Source: Rhizomys pruinosus
Lineage: Eukaryota > Chordata > Mammalia > Rodentia > Spalacidae
Length of the DNA stretch: 64,000 nucleotides
Direction of reading: 5' to 3'
Assembly (NCBI GenBank): GCA_009823505.1
Contig: VZQC01008895.1
Coordinates: 1-64,000 of the forward strand
The position numbers were made by a program, and so were the translations under genes. A model generated the notes under the pieces. It was given only the letters and a program-made list of their open reading frames with translations. It was not told the DNA's origin and did no database searches. Positions 21,843-33,614 of this stretch are shown one piece after another; position 1 is the stretch's first letter, and each line of letters opens with the position of its first letter.

Positions 21843-22165
21843 CCTGGGAAATTAATAGCTCAGTTGGTTAAAATGTTTGGCTCACAAGTGTAAGGACCAA
21901 GCTCAATCCCCAGAACCCACACAAAAAGCCAGGTATGTTCACACAAGCTTGTAAATGCAGGCAAGAGGATCTCTTGGGCTTACTGGCCAAACACTAGCTA
22001 GCTTATTTGGGCAAGTTCTTGGTCAAAGCAAGACCCTGTTTCAGAGGAAGGGACATGGATATACCCTGAGGAATGATGCCCGAGAGTCTATCTTCTGACC
22101 TGCACTCATGCAAATGGGTGTGCACACTCACTCACATATGCACATATGCACCTGCACACACTCAT
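21843..22165 (+). mobile_element. B4 SINE, plus strand
   Basis: ID-like head ('aatagctcagttggttaaaatg', 'aagctcaatccccagaac'), B1-like middle ('tgcaggcaagaggatctc', 'aagcaagaccctgtttc') and tail 'cttctgacctgcactcatgc' with CA/TG-rich end. Old. Confidence 0.75.
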
Positions 22166-23445
22166 TAATAATAGAGTTTCTGTTCCACTTCAGATCTCCA
22201 TCAGTTATCCTGCAGCTGTCAACACTCTAACTTCACAGGTGTGCGAACCTCGTCAGTGGGTAACCTTAAACATCTTCACAATCTTGTGCTTCCCTCCATC
22301 AGTACTAAATACTCTGCTTTTAGCTGGTTTTCTTTAGAATCCGACCTTATGCATCGCAGATTTAGCCAATGTAAGTGCAAATCTACACCATGAAGAACTG
22401 GCAAACAAGATGCACTAAAGTGTTCCCATTATGATGTTTAATGACTGGAAGTTATAGCTGCTTTCAAACATTTATCACTTCCTTTTATTATATTTTCCTG
22501 CAAAGACATTGCAGGAATAATTGCCTTTCCCTGGGTAAGGGCTGGACCAAAGCTTGGTATTTTTGCATAAGCAATGGTCACAATCGACATTTATCTTTCT
22601 CATGCAGAATTTTTCTGTTTAGCTACGAAATTTTATCATGCTCTATTAGGAGAGGCAAAATGAATTGCAATCTTTCATGCTCTGTCTGGTTTCCTGTTGT
22701 CAAGAATACATATGTATTATCCTCCCAAAGGGGGGGGGGTGGCAGGGAGGAAGTATGCATTAAAAACTCCTTTCAGCCAATCCCCTGCCAGCTTTTCCTC
22801 TTTAGCTGGCATTCACCTGAGAGGACTTAAGAGTCATACTTTTCGTGAATATAAAAATAAAATTCCTATATCTTTGTCTCTAGTCTCTCCTGATGAGATA
22901 AATGGTCCTTTTAATGGGAAGAAAAACACTTAGGAACCAGGGGAATGTACAGGAAGAACTCCAGCAATATTGTTCAATAAATACACATAGAGTGAATTGC
23001 GACTAAGGGCACGGCAGAGTCCCACAACTGCCTAAAGTCAATGTGATGTGTTTATTACAGGAGATGCAAACAGACATGCTAATATGCTCAGAGGGAACTC
23101 CAATTCCAGCAAGGCTTTCCAGTCTGCCAAATCAGTGCAGGTTTGGAATAAGTAGAGTACTAATGATGCATGTTTTTTTATGTCAGTCACAACACAGCCC
23201 GTAAAAGTTAAAGCAGCACGGCTTATTGCGATTGCTGTCTTGGGGAAGCAGGGCGAAGAGACTTGGGTCACCAAATAGAATGTGAAGAGCCCATATGTGT
23301 AACATAGTCTTGGCCTGTTTGTGGCTCCGGGTGGGAGGTGAGAACAGGGGTTCATGGGTAAGTGCTCAGATGACTCAGCCTCGGCTAATAGCTGAAAGCA
23401 TGTGACGGTGAAACGGTCTGTCTTTGAGGAGATTTTGGAGTTGCA
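22166..23445. other. No gene seen; longest region here without recognised repeats
   Basis: About 22440-22700 has balanced composition and no repeat signature. A G9 run lies at about 22730. A 129-codon plus-strand frame (22441-22830) has no domain, no splice context and Cys/Ser-rich low-information content; I do not call it. Confidence 0.35.
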
Positions 23446-23854
23446 TGTGATAGCTTGTATTGTCAACTTGACGTAGCCTAAAGTCACCTGGGAAAAGAGA
23501 CTCAATGGAGGATTGTCTATATTGAGTTGCCCTGTGGACATGTCTGTGGGGATTGTCTTAATTAAGTGAATTGCTATAGGAAGACCCAGTACACTGTGGG
23601 TGATACCATTCTCTTGGTCCTGCATTGTTTCAGAGTAGAGGCAGACATTGAGCACTAAGCACACATGCATTCATTATCTCTGCTGCTGCTGACTGTGGAT
23701 GTGATATGACCCACTGTTTCTAGCTACACCATGGCTTCCCTGCAGTACTACACTGCAGCCAGGGGTTTTGAGTTCAAGTAAATCTTTTCACCCTTAAAGA
23801 GTTGCTTTTGGTCAGGGTACTTAATCACAGCAACAGAAAAATGGAACTAAAGCA
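23446..23854 (+). mobile_element. MaLR-type LTR, complete by TG...CA limits
   Basis: Begins 'tgtgatagcttgtattgtc' with 'gtcaacttgacgtagcc', then 'gtggacatgtctgtgggg', 'agacccagtacactgtggg' and 'caagtaaatcttttcaccc', ending 'ggaactaaagca'. No internal region or second LTR. It accounts for much of a 210-codon minus-strand frame over 23038-23670. Confidence 0.8.
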
Positions 23855-23974
23855 GTGCCCAAGTAATGGTATTTAAGCAGGGCACTAAAGGCTTTAATAC
23901 ACTGGGCTGAAATGTTGCCTTATCTAAAAGAATTCTAACCAGTGTTATTACATATTCCATAAAAGTCATAAATA

Positions 23975-24221
23975 GGGGCTGGAGGGATGGCCTAGCGGTT
24001 AAGAGTGACGACCGCTCTTGCAGAGGACCCGGGTTCGATCCCCAGCACCCACATGGCGGCTGAGAACCGTCTGTGACTCCGGTTCCAGGAGAACTCCAGT
24101 TCCAAGGGAATCCGAGACCGTCTTCTGACCTCCGCGGCATCGCACGACACGGGTGCGCAGACCTGCATGCAGACAATACATTCATACACATAAAAATAAA
24201 TAAATAAATAAAAATTTTAAA
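23975..24221 (+). mobile_element. B2 SINE, long type, flanked by 14-bp TSD
   Basis: Identical AAAAGTCATAAATA at 23961-23974 and 24222-24235. Head GGGGCTGGAGGGATGGCC, A box at 23988-23998 and B box at 24032-24042. Carries the 17-bp duplication. CpG-rich, so a recent copy. Confidence 0.95.
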
Positions 24222-24235
24222 AAAAGTCATAAATA

Positions 24236-25094
24236 ATTAAGCTTATGTCTAAATCTAAGCATGTTAATTGAAAGCTTACGGTGTCCATAAAGGGAATATA
24301 TAGGGATAAAAACTCATTTAGACATAGACAATGTGGAGTCCAATCCTGGTTTTCATTTTCCTTCATAGAATCACTTGAATTCATCAGTCTACTTTATTTT
24401 TTTATTTTATTTTAAGTTGAACTTTAGAGTACACATACCATCAAAGTAACATAAATTAAACTTGTGATACCAAAAAAAAGCATTAAAATACAGTGATGCT
24501 TTAACATGGAAATTCCCTTTTTTTCTCCAACTTGTATTGCATATATATATATATATATGTATATATATAAATGTAAACATATATATACATACATACATAC
24601 ATACACATATCACCTGTTGGAGGATTTTCTTTCTTTCTTTTCTATTTTTTTTTTTTTAACCAAAAGATGTCATGTTTTTCCCAAGGAAGTGCCTGAAGTT
24701 TCCTCCTTGGCAACAACCATCAATCCTGCCCCCGTGCTCCACACTGGGGTCCCCCCCCCATGGTCACCCAAATGAGGTCCAGCAAGCATGTGTCCTGTCT
24801 TGATCTTCCTGCACTGGCCTCCATGACACAGCCTGGGTAGTCCAACAAGGGCAGTCCACACTCTGAAGAGGCTGAAATCCCAGTAGCCACTCAGTCCAAA
24901 AGTGAGATATCTCAGTAGTCCCCATTTGGCATTGAAGGTTTGGAGGATTCTCAGGTTTTATGAAGTACAATTTCTCAGACCTTACTGATTATTTATTTCT
25001 GGTTATACTTTCCTTTTGGATGCTTAAGGCTACACAGTTAGCCCAGATTAACCAAGGTTTTTGTTTTCTTAAGGTCAGTTGAGGATCTGGTCCT
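24236..25094. other. No gene seen; TA/TACA repeat inside
   Basis: Holds the TA-rich microsatellite at 24541-24608 and a C9 run near 24752. 24660-24980 is more GC-rich but unassigned. Confidence 0.4.
24541..24608. repeat. (TA)n / (TACA)n compound microsatellite
   Basis: AT dinucleotides, a short interruption, then ATATATACATACATACATAC. Confidence 0.9.
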
Positions 25095-26032
25095 CAAGGG
25101 TCACTTGAGACCTCAAGGTGAAACCCAAAACTCTGATGGTGATAGAAGAAAAAGTTGGCAGCAACTGACAAGACATAAACATAGGAAAGGACTTTCTAAA
25201 TCAGACAGCAACTGCACAGGAAACAAGGTTGACAATTGACAAGTGAGACCTTATAAAACTCAAAAGCTTCTGTACAGCAAAAGAAACAATCAGGGAAGTG
25301 AAGAGAAAACCCACAGAGTGGGAGGAAACCTGCACTGCTGATACATCAGACAGAGCACTAACTTCCAGAACATATAAACTACTCAAAAAACAAACAAGTA
25401 AGAAAACAAATGACTCACTCAAAAGATGGAGTAAGAGCTGAACAGAGACTTCACAAGTGAGGAAATAGAGATGGCAGAGAAACATCTTAAAAAGTGTTCA
25501 ACATCATTAATAATTAAGGGAATGCAAATCAAAACCATTTTAAGATATCATCTCACTCCGATAAGGCTGGCTAGGATCAGGAAAACAAATGATACCAAAT
25601 GCTGGAGAGGTTGTGGGGAAAGGGAAACACTCATCCACTGCTGAGGAATGCAAACTTGTACAACCATTATGGAAAGCAGTGTGGAGAACCCTTAAAAGAC
25701 TCAAAATGAGCCTACCACCTGACCCAGCCATACCGCTTCTGGGTATATATCCACAAGACTCAACCTACCGGAAAGATACATGTACAGCCATGTTTATTGT
25801 GGCTCTCTTCACAATAGCAAAGAGATAGAACCAACCCAAGTGCCCCTCAACCGACAAGTGGATAGAGCAAATGTGGCACATCTACACAATGGAGTTCTAT
25901 GCAGTGGTAAAGAAAAATGATATCATGAAATTTGCAGGTAAATGGATGGAACTAGAAGATATTATGTTAAGTGAAGTAACACAGTCCCAGAAAAACAAAA
26001 GACAAATGGTATCCCTCATCTGTGGATGCTAG
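25095..26032 (+). pseudogene. L1 ORF2 C-terminal fragment, broken
   Basis: Encodes 'ECKLVQPLWKAVWRTLKRL', 'DPAIPLLGIYPQDS' and 'AALFTIAK'-like (here VALFTIAKR) text, the Cys-rich C-terminal region after the RT domain. A TAG at 25826 cuts it after AKR. The same frame then continues 'NQPKCPSTDKWIEQMW' to a stop at 26032. The region before 25589 is shifted and interrupted. Confidence 0.85.
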
Positions 26033-26265
26033 CACCAAGTACCTAGTTGTAAGGCAAATTGAGCAACATTAATATTATATTCCTCACTATCTGAACACAA
26101 CTGTGCTCTTATATTATGAATCCCTAGACAGGTCCCAGAACTAACCTACCATTTATTTTCAGACTATGGATTTTTGGTATATAATGGTGGGCATGTATAC
26201 ATATTTTAGAGTAACATAAAGTTAAAATGGAAAAAAGGTGAATCAAGAAATATGATATTGAAATA
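25095..26265 (+). mobile_element. 5'-truncated L1 (ORF2 C-terminus and 3' UTR)
   Basis: Begins within ORF2 ('aaacccaaaactctgatgg' = the KPKTL... region). It runs through the ORF2 stop near 26032 and continues as 3' UTR ('gcaaattgagcaacatta', 'agagtaacataaagttaaa') that aligns with the UTR of the L1 at 44807. The poly(A) end is eroded and no TSD could be fixed. Confidence 0.88.
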
Positions 26266-27493
26266 ACACATAGTTTGTTTTCAGAAGATACAATTTTAGT
26301 ATAGGTGTGATGTATCAGACTGGTGTAACTTAGCCTTTCTGGGTGCTTAATGACCATACTTAATACCCATACAAATTTGGCTAAGGGACCTAAGGGATAA
26401 CTTTGTTCCTTGCCCTCAGAGGTCAACTAAGTTCCAGGGGACTATGCATGGGGGCATCTCCTGAAATGTCCTGCAAATGTGAGTCACCAGTCTTCCTGCA
26501 AATATGAGTCACCAGTCTTCCTGTGCAGGGAGGTCTTGCAGATCTACTAATGGGACTTCAGCCAGTGTCCAGCCTATAAAGAGGAAAGTCTGCTCATGCT
26601 TCAAAAAGAGAAGCCTGGCCTAGCAAGACCTAACTGTGTCCTCGAGTGGATGGAGCTGGTGGTTGAAAACTCCAAAAGGAGCCAGGGGCTCCCCACACCA
26701 AAAAACCCTCAGTCTACTTTTATTAGCCAAGACTCGAGCACTTACATTTTCATGCCCCTAATTTAATGTACTACTAGACAGTTAATTGCCTCTAAGGACC
26801 ACTCCAACCAGTACACCACAAACTGTATTAATCAAGTGAGGCCAAGGCACGGTAGAGCACCTCACAGAAATCAAGGCTAGAATCAAAGTGGATCAAAACA
26901 TGAGAACTGGAAGAGAGTGAAGAGAAAGAACCATGCATGACCAAATCAATCTGTCCTTCCTCCTGCTTAGAATGTTCTAGAGGACTGGAACATCTGCAAG
27001 GAAATGTGAGTCCTCAGGATAGGAGGCCAGGATAATGACTTTTCTTACATCTGTAAGTCTAGAGCTCTGGTACCTTAGCCAATTGCTCCAGTTGTTAATG
27101 TCCAGTTCAAATGATCAAATAACCCTAAATCAGCAAGTCCTATGACTAAAGCCACCTTCTGTTCAGCCATATTACACGCTAGCATTCAAATTTGAACAAG
27201 CTCTGTGAGGAATATGTGAACAAAGTACTTCAGTGATGCTAACTGAAGTCATCTGCAACCGCCCACTAGATATTTCTCCCCTTACATGCCATGAAGGCAA
27301 TTCACATCACATCTAAAGCCAAATTCACTGTTCTTCTTTGTCCCAATTTTCCTATGCCTTCCCTTTGGAAACAACTCCCCCTAGTTCCCTTGTCCTTTTG
27401 TAACCTAGTCCATCTTCACTGTTTAGCAATAGCTACACCATGGTGGACATTTGGCTTTCCAAAATTTTGTGAGATCAATAAGAGAAATGATGA
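26266..27493. other. No gene seen; LTR-like stretch possible
   Basis: 26430-26740 contains a short tandem duplication and GC-richer text that could be an unrecognised LTR. The rest is unassigned. Confidence 0.35.
26472..26521. repeat. 25-bp tandem duplication (two copies)
   Basis: Copies at 26472-26496 and 26497-26521 differ only at GTGAG / ATGAG. Confidence 0.9.
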
Positions 27494-27612
27494 TGCAGGG
27501 TGTGGTGGTGCATGGTTTTAAAACACAACACTTGGGAGGCAGAGGCAGGTGAATCCCTGTGAGTTCCAAGCTAGCTAGTGCTGCGTAGTGAAACCCAATT
27601 TCAAGACAAACA
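27494..27612 (+). mobile_element. B1 SINE, plus strand, diverged
   Basis: 'gcagggtgtggtggtgcatgg', 'cacttgggaggcagaggcagg' and 'cctgtgagttccaagc' mark a 7SL-derived B1. The tail is not A-rich. Confidence 0.75.
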
Positions 27613-27663
27613 ATACTGATAATATAGCTGTTAAATGATCAATGTTCTCATTTTACAGAATTC

Positions 27664-27701
<38 letters not shown>

Positions 27702-27702
27702 C
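27664..27702. repeat. (GATA)n microsatellite
   Basis: About nine GATA units. Confidence 0.95.
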
Positions 27703-27828
27703 CACTAAATGTCCAGTCAGTGTTTACTGTGTATTCAATATAGGATATGGCACTAAAGGCAACACTCATTAACTTATGCTGATATTACTGATTATACAGT
27801 TTTCAATACTTACATGCAAAATTATTTC

Positions 27829-27996
27829 ATGCTGGGCGTGGTGGTGCACACCTTTAATCCCCGCACTTGGGAGGCAAAGGCAGGCAGATCTCTGTGAGTT
27901 CAAGTTCAGCCTGATCTACATAGAGAGTTTGAGGCCAGCTGGTGCTGACAGGGAGACCCTGTCTCAAAAATAGCCCCCAAAATAAATAAATAAAAC
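27829..27996 (+). mobile_element. B1 SINE, plus strand
   Basis: Starts 'gctgggcgtggtggtgcac', then 'gggaggcaaaggcaggcag' and 'gaccctgtctcaaaaatag', ending in AAATAAATAAATAAAA. Confidence 0.88.
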
Positions 27997-28937
27997 CTAT
28001 ATCCTACAAATTTCCTATATGCCCAGTAGCTTTTCATTATAACAATAAAAATTGTACAAGTGTGTAATCACTCATGTGAGATACGTGTTGCTCTTCTTAA
28101 AGCTGAGCAAACTCTTGCTGAAAAAAACCTTAGGCAATCTCTCCTATTCCTCAGGTCTTTCTTCTATCCTCTGTGCTTTTCTGCCTGTTTCTAAGTCCAA
28201 ATAATAGTATACTCTTCTGTTAGCTCTAAAAATTTCTCCCTTTAGTTCAGTAGCATTTTAATTGATAGGGACAAAATCAAATTGGAGTTTTGTAACTATA
28301 GGCACACTTGGCATTCTCTCTCTGAAAAAATGGATTATTCTGATCTGGCAAGAGCAGCACATGATAAAGAATGCAGACTGAGTGGCCTTGAAACAAATCT
28401 GTGTAAAATGCACAATGCCATTTCGTGAGATTCTGTATTCTTCCATGTTGATTCCCAAGAGGCAGTGTGTATTCTTTAATATGATGTGGAAAAAAGACTG
28501 TAATTCAAATAACAAGAAGAATTAAGTTTTTTGAACAACCGTCCTCAACTTTTCGCTTTGTTAAGTAGTTTTGTACCTTTTATGGCTACCCATTTTCTAA
28601 TTTATAATAATAAGTTAACATTTCAAGGTAACTAGACAGGTACATTTCTTCATTAACAGATATTTTCCTGCCAAGAAACTTATCTTAGACTAAAGCTTAC
28701 CTAATGTTGAACTCTGAATTACTCATGAAGGAAAAGAAAAATTTCAAATTAAGTGTCCTATGCTGTATTAGTTCCTAATAGCTTGAAGAGACCTTTGTTG
28801 GAGGTTCAAAATTTTACTACCAGTGACAAAGATATTGTCCCTCCAATTTCAGAGGTGATAAAACAAGGAGGTTAAGATCCAGATTAAATATTAATTCTAT
28901 CATGTCTGGCTCTTACAAAATATCTCAGTCACATTTT
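27997..28937. other. No gene seen; unassigned
   Basis: AT-rich. 28840-28890 faintly recalls a MIR core but is too short to call. Confidence 0.35.
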
Positions 28938-29040
28938 GGGGTCTCATTGTGTCCCTCTGGCTGACCTGAAGCTCACTATGTAGACCAGAGATCCACCTAC
29001 ATTTACGTCCCAAGTGCTGGGCTTAAAAGAGCATGCCACC
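28938..29040 (-). mobile_element. B1 remnant, minus strand
   Basis: 'ggggtctcattgtgtccctctgg', 'gaagctcactatgtagacc' and 'cccaagtgctgggcttaaaag' are B1 in reverse, with the middle shortened. Confidence 0.7.
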
Positions 29041-29564
29041 GAACTTTAAATTGAGGAAGATTTTTTTTTCTATTACATCTTACACAATAAACACTCAAGG
29101 GTATGTTTTCACATATTTTGGAAGACAGATTATCAACTAAGTTCATGTCTTTGAATGTAAGGTTTAATTAAAAAGCATGTTTGGGACAGATTTCATCAAA
29201 TTCACCCATGCTGTTTTGGGTGATGATATGTGATTAACTTGGGAAGCAAACTTAATTTTTTAAGTTAAATCATCCTACAGGTAAAAGAGAATGCTACAAG
29301 GTGATACTGTACAACAGAAAAATTATAGAGAACATTTGTATGTGCCAATCCCTAAGTTATTGTTAAACAGATTTTAAGTAAAACAGATGTGGACAACAAC
29401 AATTTATATTTCCAATTAACTCAGGTGCATTATAGTTTTTATCAGAACCTTTAAACCAATGTTGTTTAATATACACATATTTACTTTTACTAAGTCACCA
29501 TGTAACCTGTAGACAGAGTCTGGGCAAAATTGGATACTTGTTGAATTAAATATGTATTAATCGA
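29041..29564. other. No gene seen; unassigned
   Basis: AT-rich flank to the left of the L1 at 29565. Confidence 0.4.
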
Positions 29565-29736
29565 GTATACACCTGTGTCCCTCTCCCGCCCCTCCCACCC
29601 TTCCAGATTCACCATTTCAGTCAGTTTTCTGATGCAGTCTTTCTGTTGTTGTTCTTTTAATATGCATCCCTCTCCACAGGAAATATTAATAACTGGGTTA
29701 TTGGTGCTAGCATCCACATATGAGGGATACCATTCA

Positions 29737-30872
29737 TCATTTGTTTTTCTGGGACTGTGTTACTTCACTTAATATAATGTCTTCTAGCTCCATAGATTTA
29801 CCTGCAAAGTTTATGATGTTGTCTTTCTTTACCACTGCATAGAACTCCATTGTGTACATGTACCACATTTTCTCTATCCACTCGTCAGTTGAGGGGCATT
29901 TGGGTTGGTTCCAGCTTTTTGCTATTGTGAACAGAGCTGCAATAAATATAGCTGTGCATGTATTTCTGCAGTAAGATGAGTCTTGTGGGTATATACCCAG
30001 GAGTGGTATGACTGGGTCAAATGGCAAGTTCATTTTGAGTCTTCTAAGGGTTCTCCACACTGCTTTCCATAGTGGCTGTACAAGTTTACATTCCCACCAG
30101 CAATGGATGAGTGTTCCCCTTTCCCTACAACCTCTCCAGCACTTGGTATCATTCGTGTTCCTGATCCTAGCCAGTCTTATTGGAGTAAGGTAATATCTCA
30201 AAGTGGTTGTGGGGAAAGGGGAACATTCCCACCAGCAATGGATGAGTGTTCCCCTTTCCCCACAACCTCTCCAGCACTTGATATGATTTGTTTTCTTGAT
30301 CCTGGCCAGTCTTATCGGAGTGAGATGATATCTTAGAGTGGTCTTAATTTGCATTTCCCTAATTATTAGTGATGTTGAACAGTTTTTACGATGTTTCTCA
30401 GCCATCTCTAATTCCTCCTCTGTGAAGTCTCTATTCAGTTCTTTGCTCCATCTTTTGAGTGATTCATTTGTTTTCTTTCTTCTTTGTTTTCTGAGTAGCT
30501 TCTATACTCTGGAAATTAATGCTTTGTCAGATGTATCTGCAGTGAAGGTTTCCTCCCACTCTGTGGGTTTTCTCTTCACTTCCTTGATTGTTTCTTTTGA
30601 TGTACAGAAGCTTTTGAGTTTAATGAGGTCCCATTTGTCAATTGTCGATCTTATTTCGTGTGCAGCTGCTGTCTGATTTAGGAAGTCTTTTCCTGCGCCT
30701 GTGTCTTGTAATCTGCTGCCAAGTTTCTCTTCTATCACCTCCAGAGTTTTGGGTTTCACATTGAGGTCTTTGATCCATCTGGAATTGACTTTTGTATAGG
30801 GCGAGAGGTAGGGGTTTAATTTCATCCTTCTACAGGTGGTGATCCAGTTTTGCCAACACCACTTGCTGAAGA
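29737..30872 (-). pseudogene. L1 ORF2 C-terminal fragment, one stop only
   Basis: From the minus strand: '[19 protein letters not shown]', '[11 protein letters not shown]'-like text, '[15 protein letters not shown]', then the Cys-rich zone 'TKCWRGC.ERGTLIHCWWEC' present twice, and a normal end '...SQKNK' stop at 29737. One TAG (30502-30504) where related copies have Tyr is the only stop in about 378 codons, so this is a rather young copy. The duplication is in frame. Confidence 0.88.
30089..30340. repeat. 135-bp-offset direct duplication with 21-bp inverted repeat
   Basis: 'cattcccaccagcaatggat' occurs at 30089 and 30224, and similarity continues for about 115 bp. Between the copies, 30205-30225 is the exact reverse complement of 30247-30267 (21 bp, 21-bp loop). 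Confidence 0.9.
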
Positions 30873-31918
30873 TCAAAACAAAGACATATATAGACATACA
30901 TAGACTTTAATTTCCTCAGGATTTTTGATTAAAGAAGTTTCTGTGACCAGGTTTATCAAGACCTTGTGGTCCTAAAAAAATGCCTTCTCACAAAGTTAAG
31001 CCAATTGGAATGAAAATGGTTTGGAAAAAGACTTTGAATGTGGTGGTTGTTGATGAAGATGCTGCCGCTGCCTCCTGATCCCAAAGCCTGGAGCCTACAT
31101 GCTTTTGTGCTTCCTCCTTTCATTTTCTCAAGTAGCTCCTTGCATAGTTGTTTTGACTCATTTTTTCATGGCTTCTCTTCGCAGCTAGTTAAGGAGTCCT
31201 GTTTACCTCCATAGATCACCATCAGACAGTTAATAATGAGGTGAGTGAACCCTTAGCCCAAGATTAGAGGTGAATCCTGGCATGTTTGGGCAAGGGTCTT
31301 TGTTTCCAACATCGATGTTTCCACCTGTGTGCTAGCAGTGAAAATTGTACTTGCTAGGAATAAAAAAATCAATGCATATAAAACACTTATCACAACATCT
31401 TCTTTGCAGTGAAGGTGCAATCAATAAATGAGAGCAGTTATTACATTAGCACAGATCCATAATTTCTCTATGTTGACATTTGTTACAAGACCAAGAAGTC
31501 AAAGAACACACAGATCATAATTGCATTCATTTATTCATGGGCCACATTTAATTTTCCTTTCACTTTATGCACACCTTATCACATATGTTGACTTGTTTAG
31601 AGAGACATACCCCATTGTGAGCACTGTGTAATTTCTGGCTGTCCTTGGACAGAAAGTAATTGTCAAACAATCTACATCTGCTGTTTTGTTGCCGCCTCAT
31701 CCATAAAGCCATAATGTCATTGAGATCCCCTTCTGCATTCAATCTGTCACCGTAACCCACTGTTTACTGTGCCATGGTGTCAGTACTATTAGCTTCATGT
31801 TCTCTATGCCTGTAAATATCACATTCGGTCCTTTGTCATCACAGATTCAAGCTAAATCCAACCTATTCCCCATAAGCCCACTTCAAAGGCATCATTTCCT
31901 TAAAAAATTAACAAAGCT
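30873..31918. other. No gene seen; unassigned
   Basis: No repeat recognised. An ATG frame near 30981 ('ATGCCTTCTCACAAAG...') runs about 30 codons into a GATGCTGCCGCTGCC stretch and a stop. It is too short to support a gene or retrocopy. Confidence 0.35.
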
Positions 31919-31975
31919 GGGGCTGGAGAAGTGGTGGAGCCATTAAAGGCTCATAGCCAAGAAGAGAAGTCATTA
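31919..31975 (+). mobile_element. Truncated B2 head
   Basis: 'ggggctggagaagtggtgg' is a B2 start that stops after about 45 bp. It is flanked by 'attaacaaa' on both sides (about 31906 and 31972). Confidence 0.5.
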
Positions 31976-31983
31976 ACAAATTT

Positions 31984-32208
31984 GGGGCTAAAGAGATGGC
32001 ACAGTAGTTAGGAGCACTTGTTGATCTTCTTAAGGATCAGAGTTCCATTCCTACCATCCACACTGAGTGGTTCACAACAGACTATAATTCCAGCTCCAGG
32101 GAATCTGATGACCTCTTGTGGCATCTACCTATACCAACACACAAGTAGCATATACATACCCATATACATATACATATACATCAGTAAAAAGAAAATAAAT
32201 CTGATAAG
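31984..32208 (+). mobile_element. B2/B3 SINE, plus strand
   Basis: 'ggggctaaagagatggcacagtagttaggagc' head, 'gatgacctcttgtggcatc' body and an ATAC-repeat then AAAATAAAT tail. Confidence 0.75.
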
Positions 32209-32354
32209 AAGAACGAAAGAAAAATGAACAAGTCCAGACTTTCCCACAAAACCAAAATTTTGCCTAAAAACTTCTGAATTCACTCCTTGAGGAACAGAAA
32301 GCATTCATTGAAATGGGAGACCTGGGAAAAGCCATGAAGTCTTGGACTTAACTT

Positions 32355-32600
32355 ATTAATGCTGTTCTCGCAGAAGCGAACTGAGTTTTGCAGGAGTGAG
32401 TTCCTGATGAAAGAAGGAGTTCAGCCTCCCCCTCCTCTCCACAGCCTCCCCTTTTCTCCGTCTCCTCCACACCTTGCACTGGCACTTGTCACCTGCCCCT
32501 CCACCATGGCCTGTTAAACAAGAAGACCCTCACCAGATGTGGCTGACACAATGCTGGACTTCCTAGACTTCAGAATTATAAGAAACAAATCTCCACAATT
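32355..32600 (+). mobile_element. MLT1/MST-type MaLR LTR remnant
   Basis: 'agtgagttcctgatgaaag', a CT-rich middle, 'gcacttgtcacctgccc', 'accctcaccagatgtggctg' and 'cttcctagacttcagaatta' follow the order of old mammalian MaLR LTRs, pre-dating rodents. Confidence 0.55.
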
Positions 32601-33614
32601 TATAAATTATGAATTAAGTATTTTTATTAAAAGCACACAGCATATTAAAGCAGTCGAAGAACTCCATTTTTAAAAAAGGAAATCATAAAATAATAATAAA
32701 ATAAAAATAAATAACTTTCAAAATTAAAAGCTCTGAATCTCTTTTGCTTTTAGTAGGTACTTAAAATATGTCATTTATTTATTTTGCAGCTTTGGGTAAC
32801 ATTAAAGGACAATATTCTACTCTTGTGCTCCTATACATGATGCTTTTGTACAAATTAGAGAAAAATGAGAGTCCCAGAATGAATTCCATTTCAAAAACTA
32901 ACTTCTTTACTTCAAGAAAGGTTTCCTTAAAGGATCAACTTCTTCCTGAATTTTTTTCTATTACAAGAACTAGCAATGCATTTCACTATATATAATGAAT
33001 CATCTAATAAAAACTACTAGATGTTAAAGACAACAGTTTCTAAAACATCAATTCTTTTCTCTCTAAAAAGAAAATAAATCCAATGGTGTAACAAGCATAA
33101 AATAGAAATTATATTCTATAACTCTGGGGATTTCAAAATGTAGAAATGACTGTGTTTTCCATACTGCCTCTACCACTCTAAATACTTTGACAAATTAAAG
33201 TTAAAATGGAACCCCAGACATGCACAGAACTTTGAAAACTGTCTAGCCCAGGGCCTCTGCCCCTCAAGGGAACTCCTTCAACTTGACTTTTGCTAGACTA
33301 TGTTCAATCATTTCCAATGACAAGGAGCTAATTTCTTTTCAAGTACTTTCTTCCCTTATTTTAATGAAAACAACAGACATAGAAATATCTTGTGTAAACC
33401 ATATGGAACTGCACAAGATAAGCTTGCTTCGGTGCAGCAAGTGGGTGCTCAGATTATAACAGTGTTTACAAATACCACTCCATCATTTTCTAAACTATTG
33501 TATCAAAAGTTTATTTTAGAAAATGGAGTTTAAATCATGACATTGGAGGCCTGATCTACCTCTAAGTCCCAGTATAATAGGGAAAACATTACTAAAAGAA
33601 CTTGCAAAGTTATG
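32601..33614. other. No gene seen; contains an imperfect hairpin
   Basis: AT-rich. 33478-33532 has inverted arms ACTCCAT-CAT-TTTCTAAA and TTTTAGAAAATGGAGT. Otherwise unassigned. Confidence 0.4.

Larger units (their letters stand above)
29565..30872 (-). mobile_element. 5'-truncated L1, minus strand, with internal duplication
   Basis: ORF2 C-terminal part plus a short 3' UTR ('accatttcagtcagttttctg' aligns to other L1 UTRs here). The 5' truncation is at '...cttgctgaagat' (30872), where the L1 at 44807 continues. 30089-30340 contains a 135-bp-offset direct duplication. No TSD resolved. Confidence 0.88.

Noticed and set aside
22441..22830. 129-codon plus-strand frame
   Set aside because: No domain, no neighbouring exon signal and no protein family recognised. 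The length is not exceptional for 64 kb.
23038..23670. 210-codon minus-strand frame
   Set aside because: Its N-terminal third is the complement of a MaLR LTR (23446-23854), and the rest lacks motifs. Chance openness.
30981..31075. Possible small retrocopy starting ATGCCTTCTCACAAAG
   Set aside because: About 30 codons only, with no match to a protein I recognise and no A-tail or TSD.
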